A stretch of DNA of 57,346 nucleotides from an uncultured Prevotella sp. (GCA_900555035.1 USJX01000009.1:1-57346), one strand, 5' to 3'. Shown: positions 1 through 9,058, counted from the first letter of the stretch. A program made the numbers and translations. The notes: generated by a model from the sequence alone, not told the origin.

Positions 1-2170
1 CACCGGATACCAGACCCACATCCAGTTTCCAGTCGAATCCCTGTGGGGTAAAGATAGGCTCGATGGTCTTACCTATTCTGCCGATATAGCTTTGCTCCTG
101 CTGAGCTTGGTTGTCAAGTTCCTCATTGTGAGGGAAGTAGCCCAAAGCCCAGACGATGATACTTGCCACGAGGATGATGCCACCCATCTTCTTCAGATAC
201 TGCTTACCCTTTTCCCAGGTATGGCGGCCTATCGCCTTCCAGGTAGGGAAGCGGTAAGGAGGCAGCTCCATCACGAATGGGGTATCTTCGCCCTTCACCA
301 CGAAACTGGCAAAGATGCGGCTCAATATCACGGCAAGGAAGATGCCGATGAGATAGAGCGATACCATGATGAGCGAACGGTATTGGATGGCAAAGAACGT
401 TCCGATGACCATGATGTAGATTGGCAGACGAGCCGAACAGCTCATCAATGGCAATATCAACATCGTTATCAGACGGGAACGGTGACTCTCGATGGTTCTC
501 GTTGCCATCACTGCAGGTACGTTACATCCGAATCCCATAATCAGCGGGATGAATGACTTGCCATGCAGGCCCATCTTGTGCATCAGCTTATCCATGATGA
601 AGGCGGCACGAGCCATATATCCCGAATCCTCCATATAAGAGATGAAGAAATACAGAATCAGAATCTGTGGCAGGAATACGATGACCGCACCTACTCCACC
701 AATCACACCATCTACCAGCATATCCTTCACTGGTCCATCCGGCATTGTATTGCTGATGAACTCGCCCAGCCATGCCACGCCGTCCTCAATCCATCCCTTA
801 GGAATCTCGCCCAGAACGAAGGTGGCTGAGAACATGATGAACAGCAGGAGGACGAAGATAGGGAAACCTACATATTTATTGGTCAGGATGCTGTCGATGA
901 GGTGGGTTACCTGATAGGTATCCTTTGCCTTGCCCGGTTCATAGCCTGCTTCCTGCAATGCACCATGAATGAAACCGTATTTGGCATCCATGATGGCGGT
1001 TTCGCTATCCTCCAGGGTCTCTTCCTTCACACGCTTGGCAGCCTCGTCACGGGCTGCGAAGATTTCCTTGGCCGATTTCAGATGACTAACGTATTCCTCG
1101 GCGTGCTTATCATTCTCCAACAACTTGATGGAGAGGTAACGGGTGGAGTAGCGCTGGCGGATGGAATCATCTGCCTTCAGATATTTCTGGATATGTTCGA
1201 TGCCGTGCTCTATTTCATGTCCGTGGTTGATGTGGATATGGCGATAGTGAGCGCTGGAATCTTCCTTGCCTTCGTAGAGTTCGATGATGGTCTCGAAGAG
1301 CTTATCCACGCCTCGACCATTGGTGAAGACGGTAGGAATCATCGAGATACCGAAGAGTTCGCCCAGTTTGTCGTAGTCGATGTTATCGCCACGTTTTTCG
1401 GTTTCATCAAACATGTTGAGGGCACAGACCATGCGGATGTGCATGTCTATCAACTGGGTGGTGAGATAGAGGTTGCGCTCCAGGTTGCTGGTGTCGATGA
1501 CGTTGATGACGATATCCGGCGTATGCTCGATGAGCTGCTTGCGCACATAAAGCTCTTCCGGAGAGTAGGCAGAAAGGGAATAGGTGCCCGGCAAATCTAC
1601 CAGGTTGAAGTGATAGCCGTTGTATTCGGCTTCGCCCACCTTGGCATCCACAGTTACGCCGCTGTAGTTGCCCACACGTTCGTGAGCACCCGATGCGAAG
1701 TTGAACAATGAAGTCTTTCCGCAGTTTGGATTTCCCACCAGTGCCACGTTGATGACGCGGTGGAGTCTTTCTGCTTCCTGTTCTGCCAAGGCTTCGTTGC
1801 TGGCAGAGTCTTTTCTTTCAGCCACGAGCATCTTGTCGCCGAGTGCCTGCTCGTCGCTATCGTTGGAATCTACTACTTTAGAGTCAATTACCTGCTGGCG
1901 GTCTTCTTCTTCTGCCTTGCAGAGTTTTGCATCATGCTTGGCTTCCTCGATGGAAACCACCTCGATATGGTCAGCTTCGCTGTGTCGGAGTGACACCTCG
2001 TAACCCATAATCTTGTATTTCACTGGGTCCTGGAGTGGGGCGTTCAGGAGCACATCTACCTTCTTGCCCTTGATGAATCCCATCTCGATGACTCTCTTGC
2101 GGAATCCACCATGACCGGATACCTTGACGATGACTCCACTTTCACCTGTTTTAAGTTCTGATAATTTCAT
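1..2170 (-). CDS. feoB: FeoA-FeoB fusion ferrous iron transporter (3' end outside window)
   Basis: This is an inner-membrane Fe(II) importer driven by a G-protein domain, read by translating the minus strand from ATG at 2168-2170. The first ~75 residues are a FeoA-type SH3-like domain (starts MKLSELKTGESG). A charged linker follows, then the FeoB G domain with G1 motif GNPNCGKTSLFN near residue 145, VDLPGTYSL and NMFD. Hydrophobic membrane segments begin near residue 430, and the frame stays open to base 1, so the C-terminus is missing. FeoA-FeoB fusion is common in Bacteroidetes, where FeoAB is a main iron importer of anaerobes. The gene lies downstream of secA but has its own TAATTTTG promoter box and is separated from secA by a terminator. 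The function is secure; the length of the missing part is unknown. Confidence 0.95.
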   Translation of the reverse strand, partial: MKLSELKTGESGVIVKVSGHGGFRKRVIEMGFIKGKKVDVLLNAPLQDPVKYKIMGYEVSLRHSEADHIEVVSIEEAKHDAKLCKAEEEDRQQVIDSKVVDSNDSDEQALGDKMLVAERKDSASNEALAEQEAERLHRVINVALVGNPNCGKTSLFNFASGAHERVGNYSGVTVDAKVGEAEYNGYHFNLVDLPGTYSLSAYSPEELYVRKQLIEHTPDIVINVIDTSNLERNLYLTTQLIDMHIRMVCALNMFDETEKRGDNIDYDKLGELFGISMIPTVFTNGRGVDKLFETIIELYEGKEDSSAHYRHIHINHGHEIEHGIEHIQKYLKADDSIRQRYSTRYLSIKLLENDKHAEEYVSHLKSAKEIFAARDEAAKRVKEETLEDSETAIMDAKYGFIHGALQEAGYEPGKAKDTYQVTHLIDSILTNKYVGFPIFVLLLFIMFSATFVLGEIPKGWIEDGVAWLGEFISNTMPDGPVKDMLVDGVIGGVGAVIVFLPQILILYFFISYMEDSGYMARAAFIMDKLMHKMGLHGKSFIPLIMGFGCNVPAVMATRTIESHRSRLITMLILPLMSCSARLPIYIMVIGTFFAIQYRSLIMVSLYLIGIFLAVILSRIFASFVVKGEDTPFVMELPPYRFPTWKAIGRHTWEKGKQYLKKMGGIILVASIIVWALGYFPHNEELDNQAQQEQSYIGRIGKTIEPIFTPQGFDWKLDVGLVSG

Positions 2171-2259
2171 ATATCTTTCCTCTTTATCTTTTTATCTTTC
2201 TTAATCTTTCCTTCTTGATCTTTCTTAATCTTTCTTTCTAGATCTTTCTTGATCTTTTC
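2171..2259. repeat. Degenerate ATCTTTCTT-type repeats in the feoB leader
   Basis: Between the feoB start and its promoter the plus strand is an almost pure pyrimidine run of repeated ATCTTTCTT / AATCTTTC units. In the mRNA this becomes AAGAAAGAT-type purine repeats directly ahead of the start codon. The tract can be read as a lysine-rich short frame that runs into the feoB start. I regard that frame as an artefact of the repeats rather than a gene. Confidence 0.6.
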
Positions 2260-2264
2260 AACTG

Positions 2265-2289
2265 CAAAATTACGAATATTTTTTTGCAA
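2265..2289 (-). promoter_or_regulatory. Putative feoB promoter
   Basis: On the minus strand TAATTTTG (2265-2272) matches the Bacteroidetes -7 box TAnnTTTG. A TTG lies upstream at 2287-2289, but the spacing of about 14 is shorter than the usual 19-21, so the -33 assignment is weak. The predicted start would give a leader of roughly 90 bases. Confidence 0.5.
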
Positions 2290-2312
2290 CTCGGTAGCAA
2301 TGATGTTATTTA

Positions 2313-2360
2313 TAAAAAAAATACCTAGAAATGATGAGAGTATCATCAAATCTAGGTATT
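2313..2360 (-). terminator. Intrinsic terminator of secA
   Basis: Perfect 10-bp arms AATACCTAGA (2320-2329) and TCTAGGTATT (2351-2360) enclose a weaker inner GATGA/TCATC pairing. On the minus strand the hairpin is followed by eight T residues, so it should end secA transcription before the feoB promoter. The arms also match a motif in the porin/hemerythrin-regulator intergenic region. Confidence 0.75.
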
Positions 2361-2388
2361 CTTATCATTATTTATTGTGAGTCATCTT

Positions 2389-5300
2389 TTATGCCTGCAA
2401 GTTTCTGCCGTGGCAGTTCTTGAACTTCTTGCCGCTGCCGCATGGACATGGATCGTTAGGACGAGGCATGCGCTCGGCACGGTATGGAGTGCGGTTCACC
2501 TCAGCGTTCTCGCGGGTATCCTGGTTGGCTGCTGCCTCCTGAGCTGCACGCTCGGCATCAATGTCAACCTTGCTCTCTACGTAGTTCTGCTGGGTGTGCT
2601 GCTCTGGTGCTGCCTCCTGTACAGGCTGCTCCTGCTCCATTACTGGAATCTGACCACGCATCAGGATGCTGGCGATACGGTCGTACATGTCGTTGATCAT
2701 ACCGTCCCAGATCTTGGCACTCTCCAGCTTGAAGATCAACAATGGATCCTTCTGCTCGTAGCTGGCGTTCTGTACAGAGTGACGAAGTTCGTCGAGCTTG
2801 CGGAGGTTCTCCTTCCAGTCGTCATCGATCATCTGGAGAACAACGTTCTTCTCGAATTCCTTCACTACGCTCTTAGCCTCGCTATCGTAAGCCTCCTTCA
2901 GGTTGCATGCAATGTTGTACATGCGCTTGCCATCGGTGATAGGCACCATGATGCGCTCGTACATAGCACCCTGGTTCTCATATACCTGCTTGATAATAGG
3001 CATTGCTGTGGCCTGGATGCGGTCGGTCTTGCGCTTGAAGGCTGCCATCGCCTCCTGGAAGGCACGCTCTGCCAACTCGTCGCGTCTGCCATTCTCATAC
3101 TCACCCTCGCTGAATGGAATCTCCATGGCGAGAACCTTCAGGAACTCTTCCTTGGCACCATCGAAGTCGTTGTTGTTGACGATGTTCAACACGCGGTCCC
3201 AGATGATGTTGGCGATATCCATGCCGATACGCTCACCCATCAGGGCGTGGCGACGCTTCTCGTAGATAACGGTACGCTGACGGTTCATCACGTCATCATA
3301 CTCCAAGAGATGCTTACGGATACCGAAGTTATTCTCCTCTACCTTGCGCTGAGCACGCTCGATACTCTTAGAGATCATTGGGCTCTCGATACGCTCACCA
3401 TCCTCGAAACCGAGACGGTCCATCACCTTGGCGATACGCTCTGAAGCGAACAGACGCATCAGCTTATCCTCCAATGATACGTAGAATACTGAAGAACCTG
3501 GGTCACCCTGACGACCGGCACGACCACGGAGCTGACGGTCAACACGACGGCTCTCATGACGCTCTGTACCGATGATGGCGAGACCACCTGCTGCCTTTAC
3601 CTCAGGAGTCAGCTTGATATCGGTACCACGACCTGCCATGTTGGTAGCGATGGTTACGGCACCCTTGCCATTTACTGAGCGACCTGCCTCGGCTACAATC
3701 TGAGCCTCCTGCTGGTGCAACTTGGCGTTCAATACATTATGAGGAATGTTGCGCATCTTCAGCATCTTGCTCAACAACTCTGAAATCTCCACAGATGTGG
3801 TACCTACCAATACTGGGCGGCCTGCATTACGTGTCTCCTCGATTTCGTCGATAACAGCACGATACTTCTCGCGGGCTGTCTTATATACACGGTCATCCAA
3901 GTCCTTACGCAGGATAGGACGGTTGGTAGGAATCTCCACTACATCCAGTTTGTAGATGTCCCAGAACTCACCTGCCTCTGTGCTAGCCGTACCGGTCATA
4001 CCGGCGAGCTTGTGATACATACGGAAGTAGTTCTGCAGTGTGATGGTAGCAAAGGTCTGGGTAGCAGCCTCCACCTTTACATGCTCCTTAGCCTCAACAG
4101 CCTGGTGCAAGCCATCGCTCCAGCGGCGACCCTCCATGATACGACCCGTCTGCTCATCCACGATCTTAACCTGACCGTCCATGACAACATACTCGTCGTC
4201 CTTATTAAACATGGTGTAAGCCTTCAAGAGCTGCTGCAAGGTGTGAACACGCTCGCTCTGTACACCATAGTGAGCCAACATCTCGTCCTTTTTGTCGAGA
4301 CGCTCCTGGTCAGAGAGGTCTGTGCGAGCTTCCAGCTCACTCATCTCTGTGGTGATATCAGGCAATACGAAGAGTTCCCTGTCGTTTACCTGCTTAGCCA
4401 ACCAGTCTGTACCCTTGTCGGTGAGGTCGGCAGAATTCAATTTCTCGTCTACTACGAAGTACAAAGGCTCCACAGCCTTAGGCATCTCACGGTTGTTGTT
4501 AGCCATGTAGAATTCCTCAGTCTTCAAGAGACCAGCCTTGATACCTTCCTCAGAGAGGTACTTGATCAATGGCTTGTTCTTAGGCAATGCCTTGTATGAA
4601 CGGTAGAGAGAGAGGAAACCTTCCTCAAGCATCTGCTGGTTCTTGTTCTTTGTACCCTCAGTAATCTTCTGCTTAGCCTCGGCGAGCAACTCGGTGGCCT
4701 GCTTGCGCTGTACCTCGTAGAGCTTCTCTACCAATGGCTGGTACTGCTCGAACATCTGGTCGTCGCCCTTTGGAATAGGACCAGAGATAATCAATGGTGT
4801 ACGGGCATCATCAATCAATACGGAGTCAACCTCATCGACGATGGCGTAGTTGTGCTGGCGCTGTACCAGGTCGCTAGGGTTGGTAGCCATGTTATCACGC
4901 AAGTAGTCGAAACCGAACTCGTTGTTGGTACCGAAGGTGATATCTGCCATGTATGCCTTGCGACGTGCATCAGAGTTAGGACGATGCTTGTCGATGCAAT
5001 CTACTGAGAGGCCGTGGAACATATAGAGAGGACCCATCCACTCTGAGTCACGCTTTGCCAGATAGTCGTTCACGGTTACGACGTGAACACCATTGCCTGT
5101 GAGGGCGTTCAGGAAGATAGGAGTTGTACCTACGAGGGTCTTACCCTCACCGGTAGCCATCTCGGCAATCTTACCCTGATGCAGAACGACACCACCGAAG
5201 AGCTGAACGTCGTAGTGGATCATTTCCCACTTCATATCGTTGCCACCGGCTGTCCAGTGGTTGTGATAGATAGCCTTGTCGCCATCGATGGTTACGAAGT

Positions 5301-5733
5301 CGTTCTTTGGATCAGAAGCCAACTCGCGGTCGAAGTCTGTAGCAGTAACTACAGTCTCCTCGTTCTCAGCGAAACGGCGGGCAGTGTCCTTAACGATAGC
5401 GAAAACCTGAGGCAATACCTCGTTGAGGGCAACCTCATACTTGTCGAGAGCTACCTGCTCCAACTTATCGATTTGGTTGAAGATAGCTTCACGCTCATCG
5501 ATAGGAGTGTCCTCGATCTTAGCCTTGAGCTCGGCAATCTTAGCCTTTTCCTCTTTAGCGTACTCTTGTACGTACTTCTGGATTTCCTTTGTTTTTGCAC
5601 GGAGTTCGTCATTGCTCAAGGCATTCATCTTAGGATATTCTGCCTTGACTTTCTCTACGATTGGCTGGATCAACTTCATATCGCGAGTTGACTTGTTGCC
5701 AAACAATGACTGAAGAATTTTGTTGAAGTTCAT
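2389..5733 (-). CDS. secA: Preprotein translocase ATPase SecA
   Basis: SecA is the cytosolic/peripheral-membrane motor that pushes unfolded preproteins through SecYEG. Walker A ATGEGKT lies near residue 195, the DEVD Walker B region near residue 300 (VDEVDSVLIDDARTP), and the second helicase lobe has VGTTSVEISELL and NMAGRGTDI. The C-terminus ends with the zinc-binding CPCGSGKKFKNCHG tail that contacts SecB or ribosomes in other bacteria. At 1114 residues it is about 200 longer than E. coli SecA. The extra length is mainly a charged insertion at residues ~330-500 inside the first nucleotide-binding lobe plus a Gln-rich linker before the tail, as in other Bacteroidetes. It starts at ATG 5731-5733 and appears monocistronic, with its own promoter and terminator. 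Confidence 0.98.
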   Translation of the reverse strand: MNFNKILQSLFGNKSTRDMKLIQPIVEKVKAEYPKMNALSNDELRAKTKEIQKYVQEYAKEEKAKIAELKAKIEDTPIDEREAIFNQIDKLEQVALDKYEVALNEVLPQVFAIVKDTARRFAENEETVVTATDFDRELASDPKNDFVTIDGDKAIYHNHWTAGGNDMKWEMIHYDVQLFGGVVLHQGKIAEMATGEGKTLVGTTPIFLNALTGNGVHVVTVNDYLAKRDSEWMGPLYMFHGLSVDCIDKHRPNSDARRKAYMADITFGTNNEFGFDYLRDNMATNPSDLVQRQHNYAIVDEVDSVLIDDARTPLIISGPIPKGDDQMFEQYQPLVEKLYEVQRKQATELLAEAKQKITEGTKNKNQQMLEEGFLSLYRSYKALPKNKPLIKYLSEEGIKAGLLKTEEFYMANNNREMPKAVEPLYFVVDEKLNSADLTDKGTDWLAKQVNDRELFVLPDITTEMSELEARTDLSDQERLDKKDEMLAHYGVQSERVHTLQQLLKAYTMFNKDDEYVVMDGQVKIVDEQTGRIMEGRRWSDGLHQAVEAKEHVKVEAATQTFATITLQNYFRMYHKLAGMTGTASTEAGEFWDIYKLDVVEIPTNRPILRKDLDDRVYKTAREKYRAVIDEIEETRNAGRPVLVGTTSVEISELLSKMLKMRNIPHNVLNAKLHQQEAQIVAEAGRSVNGKGAVTIATNMAGRGTDIKLTPEVKAAGGLAIIGTERHESRRVDRQLRGRAGRQGDPGSSVFYVSLEDKLMRLFASERIAKVMDRLGFEDGERIESPMISKSIERAQRKVEENNFGIRKHLLEYDDVMNRQRTVIYEKRRHALMGERIGMDIANIIWDRVLNIVNNNDFDGAKEEFLKVLAMEIPFSEGEYENGRRDELAERAFQEAMAAFKRKTDRIQATAMPIIKQVYENQGAMYERIMVPITDGKRMYNIACNLKEAYDSEAKSVVKEFEKNVVLQMIDDDWKENLRKLDELRHSVQNASYEQKDPLLIFKLESAKIWDGMINDMYDRIASILMRGQIPVMEQEQPVQEAAPEQHTQQNYVESKVDIDAERAAQEAAANQDTRENAEVNRTPYRAERMPRPNDPCPCGSGKKFKNCHGRNLQA

Positions 5734-5791
5734 TGTTATATTTATTTTTTATTGTTATTCGATGTAATGTTGTCTAATCTTAAATATTTTG

Positions 5792-5824
5792 CAAAAATAC
5801 AAAAAATATCTGTAAATCTGCAAT
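5792..5824 (-). promoter_or_regulatory. Putative secA promoter
   Basis: Minus-strand TATTTTTG (5792-5799) fits the TAnnTTTG -7 box, with ATTG (5821-5824) 21 bases upstream as the -33 element. The leader to the secA ATG would be about 55 bases. Confidence 0.6.
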
Positions 5825-5839
5825 GTTTTGCCAATAAAT

Positions 5840-5884
5840 GCCTTTTCCTGCCGCATTTTCTTTTGGGTTCTGCTGGCAAAAGGC
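5840..5884 (-). terminator. Possible terminator after the small secreted protein gene
   Basis: GCCTTTT (5840-5846) pairs with AAAAGGC (5878-5884), with an additional inner GCC/GGC. On the minus strand the stem is followed only by ATTTATTG, so it is a weak terminator lying just upstream of the secA promoter. Confidence 0.35.
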
Positions 5885-5891
5885 GCATTTG

Positions 5892-6254
5892 TTAGCTATT
5901 AGGACCTCGAATAACAATGCTCCCGTATGGCGCCTTGTACTTATGCGCCACTACGGGGTAAAAACAAATATGTGAATGTGATTCTGTCAGAATGTCAGTC
6001 TGGATGGCTGGAAGGGTAGCCGACTGGAGATAATGGTAGCGTTCTGCGATGCTTTCATCCTCGGCGGCTTGCTTGATTACCTTCAGGACATAGAGGATGT
6101 CCTCCTCCAATGCCTTCGCCTCCGGTTGCTGGATGAATTCATCGTAGGATATATCCGTGAGCGCAAACTTCAGCGCCTGCTGATAAGTCTGCGCCTCCAT
6201 GCCGGTTGCCGCCAGGACAACCAAAAGGGCTGTGATATATCTGTTTACTAACAT
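5892..6254 (-). CDS. Small secreted protein of unknown function
   Basis: This 120-residue protein has an N-terminal hydrophobic signal peptide (MLVNRYITALLVVLAATGMEA) cut probably after the Ala-Gln region. A mostly helical, acidic mature part follows (DEFIQQPEAKALEEDILYVLKVIKQAAEDE). I recognise no family. It starts at ATG 6252-6254, only 24 bases after the stop of the Lnb/DUF4105 gene on the same strand, so the two are probably cotranscribed. It may act in the periplasm alongside that enzyme, but this is inference from position only. Confidence 0.7.
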   Translation of the reverse strand: MLVNRYITALLVVLAATGMEAQTYQQALKFALTDISYDEFIQQPEAKALEEDILYVLKVIKQAAEDESIAERYHYLQSATLPAIQTDILTESHSHICFYPVVAHKYKAPYGSIVIRGPNS

Positions 6255-6278
6255 TATCTTATTCTTTATTTATTAATC

Positions 6279-7640
6279 TTATTCTTGATTCTTTTTCTTC
6301 TTTCTGAATTTCGTGATGATACGATGCTGTATCTTCAAGTTATTGGCACTTAAGTCCAGCATGGTTGACTTGAATGCGTATCTTACGAGCAAAGAGAGTG
6401 CCAAAGTTACCATGCCCTCTGCGTAGGTCTGCCATATCTGCATGAAAAGTGACACGACAAGGCAGATTCCCCATACTTCATAATACCAATAGAGCTTGCC
6501 CTGGCGCATCTTCTGGATGGTCTTCCATGCAAAGATGAGGTTGAATGGGTTCAATATCAGCATCTGGAAGTTCACCTGCACGGTAGGGTGCTGAGAGAAC
6601 AGCATGGCAAAGAGGATGAGTCCCGGCAATCCGGTAAGAATGAGCAGGAAGGCATCCAGCACCCAGAAGTTTTTCTTCCTTTTCCATTCGAAAATGCTGA
6701 GTGCGATGATGATGACCGCCAGCGTGATGAATACCAGGGAAGGGGTGATGACTTCTGCTTCTGCCACTTTCTGGGCTGGGGTAGGTGGTATCAGATAGCA
6801 GGTGGAATCTACCAGCATGAGGTATCCGTCTTTTCCGTAGATGCGGTTGGCATCATCATTGCCCGATGGGTCGTTGATGAAATCCTTTCTTCCTTCGGTG
6901 GCGAAGTCCTTGCTCAGGTTGTCTGGCAGGAACTCCCATTCACGCTGGGTGAGGTCTCTGTCTGACAGATAGCCCAGCAGCAGGTCGTTGCCGAATCTTG
7001 CCCAGCGGTGGTTGCCGTTGAGCTTATGGATTTCCTCGCGGTAAGTTGACTGTGCATCGGTGTCCTTGAAGTTGGTGTTGCAGTAGCCGATATTGGTAAT
7101 CACCATTTCGCGGGCACGGGTGGTACAGTTGTCGAAGAAGAAATTGTAGCGGTAGGTACGGTTTTCCGGCTGTGCATTCTCTTCGATGGCATGGAGCACC
7201 TTCAGCTTCTCCTCTCTCGACAGGTGGAGGCGCTGCTGGCGCACCCATCTTCCCTCGGCACTGTACTCTGCCATGAAATCGCTCATCGGATAGATGCCAA
7301 TCTGGTAATCGGTGAGCCCGAAGACGAAGCGGAGGATGAAATAGCCTTGCCTGAAGCTGAACATGCCCCAGTTCACGGCCACGTCGCTGCCATGTGCCTT
7401 GTCTTGAATGCGCAGAGCCGAATGCCCATAGTACGACCACACCTCCTCGCCTGGTCCGCAAGTAAGGAGCGAAATATCCACAGAGTCGAGCCATGCGGTG
7501 GCTTCCTCATTGACACGACTGTTCTGCACAGAAATATCAGGAGCATTGTAGCCTGAAAAATCCTGTGCTGTCACAATAGTAGTTAAATTGGTTAAAATAA
7601 CTGCTAAAATGACCCGAAATATATGCTTAAAACGTTTCAC
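6279..7640 (-). CDS. Lnb-type (DUF4105) lipoprotein N-acyltransferase-like membrane protein
   Basis: The protein has a signal peptide (VKRFKHIFRVILAVILTNL...TAQ) and a large periplasmic N-terminal DUF4105/Lnb domain. Conserved segments are YYGHSALRI near residue 70 and FFFDNCTTRAREM near residue 170, holding the His and Cys expected in the family. Four or five C-terminal transmembrane helices follow. Members of this family in Bacteroides have been linked to the last, N-acylating step of lipoprotein maturation in place of Lnt. The start is uncertain: GTG at 7638-7640 gives a clean signal peptide, while an in-frame TTG at 7665-7667 with AAGGA a few bases upstream adds nine residues. A small secreted protein gene follows 24 bases downstream. 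Confidence 0.78.
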   Translation of the reverse strand: MKRFKHIFRVILAVILTNLTTIVTAQDFSGYNAPDISVQNSRVNEEATAWLDSVDISLLTCGPGEEVWSYYGHSALRIQDKAHGSDVAVNWGMFSFRQGYFILRFVFGLTDYQIGIYPMSDFMAEYSAEGRWVRQQRLHLSREEKLKVLHAIEENAQPENRTYRYNFFFDNCTTRAREMVITNIGYCNTNFKDTDAQSTYREEIHKLNGNHRWARFGNDLLLGYLSDRDLTQREWEFLPDNLSKDFATEGRKDFINDPSGNDDANRIYGKDGYLMLVDSTCYLIPPTPAQKVAEAEVITPSLVFITLAVIIIALSIFEWKRKKNFWVLDAFLLILTGLPGLILFAMLFSQHPTVQVNFQMLILNPFNLIFAWKTIQKMRQGKLYWYYEVWGICLVVSLFMQIWQTYAEGMVTLALSLLVRYAFKSTMLDLSANNLKIQHRIITKFRKKKKNQE

Positions 7641-7697
7641 GATGCAAAAATAACTTATTATTTTCAATTATCCTTCTTTTTTCTAGATTTTTTTTAA

Positions 7698-7705
7698 TAC
7701 TTTTG
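7698..7705 (+). promoter_or_regulatory. Putative -7 promoter box of the outer-membrane protein gene
   Basis: TACTTTTG fits TAnnTTTG; no clear TTTG lies 19-21 bases upstream. It overlaps the start of a 22-bp direct repeat that would form most of the short leader. Confidence 0.45.
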
Positions 7706-7746
7706 CACTCTGAATGTATTTTTGATGCACTCTGAATGTATTTTTT
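7705..7746. repeat. 22-bp direct repeat in the leader of the outer-membrane protein gene
   Basis: The unit GCACTCTGAATGTATTTTT occurs at 7705-7723 and again at 7727-7745, a period of 22 bp, directly between the -7 box and the start codon at 7763. Confidence 0.85.
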
Positions 7747-7762
7747 ACTGATTTATATATAA

Positions 7763-9058
7763 ATGAGAAAGATTATCTTAGCAGCCCTTATGTTGGGTTC
7801 GACTCTTATGGTTAATGCCCAAAGTGGTACTAATTCTCCATACAGCCAGTATGGTTTTGGCGTATTGTCTGACCAGACTTCGGGCTTCAATCGTGGTATG
7901 AATGGTGTGGGTCTTGGTTTTCATGAGCACAACCAGGTGAACTACCTCAACCCTGCTTCCTACTCTGCCATCGACTCCATGACGTTCATCCTGGATGCAG
8001 GCATTTCGGGTCAGGTTACCAACTTCAACGAGAATGGTGTGAAGAAGAATGCCAATAACTCTAATCTTGAGTATGTGGTAGGTGGATTCCGCTTGCTGCG
8101 TCATGTGGGCATGAGTTTCGGTATCATCCCTTTTACCAATGTGGGCTATGATTATTCTACCAGTGGTTATGTGAACAGGGAAGATAAGGATGTAACCTAT
8201 AGCAATACCTATAGCGGAGAGGGTGGCTTGCATCAGGTTTTTCTGGGTGCGGGCTGGTCGCCTGTCAAGGGCTTGGCTGTGGGTGCCAACATCGGTTATC
8301 TCTGGGGCAGCATCAACAAGACCGTGCAGAACGCTTATAGCAACAGCTATTATAAGTCGCTCTATCGCACTTATGGCACCAGTGTTCATAACTATAAGCT
8401 GGATTTGGGTGTGCAATATACCCATCAGATTACCAAGAAAGATGAGTTGACATTGGGTTTGACCTATACTCCTGGTCATAATCTGCATGCCGATGCCGAT
8501 ATGAACATCATTTCTTCCAATGCGCAGACCAGTACTTCTGATACCTTGGCGTTCAGCATCAACAATGCGTATGAGTTGCCAACCATGATGGGTGCCGGTT
8601 TGATGTGGAATCACAATCACCAGTGGAAGGTGGGCTTCGACTACACCTTGCAGAAGTGGGGTAGCCTGGGTTATCCTACCTACGATGCCAAGAACAATGA
8701 GCCTTGGGCCTTGCGCGATGGCGTTTATATGGACCGCAGCAAGTTCAACCTCGGTTTCCAGTATTGCTATGCCGAGAATGGCCGTGCTTCTTTCCTGAAG
8801 CGTGTTCACTATCGTGCCGGTGTAAGCTATGCTACTCCTTATTATAAGGTGAATGGCGTGGATGGACCGAAGGAGATTTCTGTGAGTGCCGGTTTCGGTA
8901 TTCCTATCATGAACGGCTACAACAACCGTTCGCAGCTCAATATCAGTGGCCAGTGGGTGAAGAGTTCTGCCAAGGATCTCCTCAAGGAGAATTCGTTCCG
9001 CATCAACATTGGTTTCACATTCAACGAGGATTGGTTTAAGAAGTGGAAGATGCAGTAA
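7763..9058 (+). CDS. Outer-membrane beta-barrel protein (OMPP1/FadL-like architecture)
   Basis: This 431-residue protein has a signal peptide (MRKIILAALMLGSTLMVNAQ). The N-terminal plug-like segment is glycine/asparagine rich (SPYSQYGFGVLSDQ). The remainder is a series of alternating amphipathic strands rich in Tyr, Gly and Asn that ends in aromatic-containing strands (FRINIGFTFNEDWF), as expected of an outer-membrane barrel. It resembles Bacteroidetes barrels of the OMPP1/FadL superfamily, but the substrate cannot be read from sequence. It is the first gene of a plus-strand run with lptC, a CorC-like gene and ppiD, a typical Bacteroidetes envelope neighbourhood. The start is ATG 7763; no other in-frame start preserves the signal peptide. 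Confidence 0.75.
   Translation: MRKIILAALMLGSTLMVNAQSGTNSPYSQYGFGVLSDQTSGFNRGMNGVGLGFHEHNQVNYLNPASYSAIDSMTFILDAGISGQVTNFNENGVKKNANNSNLEYVVGGFRLLRHVGMSFGIIPFTNVGYDYSTSGYVNREDKDVTYSNTYSGEGGLHQVFLGAGWSPVKGLAVGANIGYLWGSINKTVQNAYSNSYYKSLYRTYGTSVHNYKLDLGVQYTHQITKKDELTLGLTYTPGHNLHADADMNIISSNAQTSTSDTLAFSINNAYELPTMMGAGLMWNHNHQWKVGFDYTLQKWGSLGYPTYDAKNNEPWALRDGVYMDRSKFNLGFQYCYAENGRASFLKRVHYRAGVSYATPYYKVNGVDGPKEISVSAGFGIPIMNGYNNRSQLNISGQWVKSSAKDLLKENSFRINIGFTFNEDWFKKWKMQ

Noticed and set aside
902..1711. 269-codon plus-strand frame
   Set aside because: It is antisense to the continuous feoAB reading frame, whose motifs are clear.
2167..2349. 60-codon lysine-rich frame running into the feoB start
   Set aside because: It starts at TTG inside the secA terminator and its lysines come from the purine repeats.
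2377..3444. Long plus-strand open frame opposite secA (and others at 4012-4599 and 5083-5691)
   Set aside because: These lie entirely antisense to secA, have unusual composition and no family features; they reflect the codon bias of secA.
7778..8809. 343-codon minus-strand frame inside the outer-membrane protein gene
   Set aside because: It is a shadow of the plus-strand barrel gene; there is no start region, promoter or recognisable domain.
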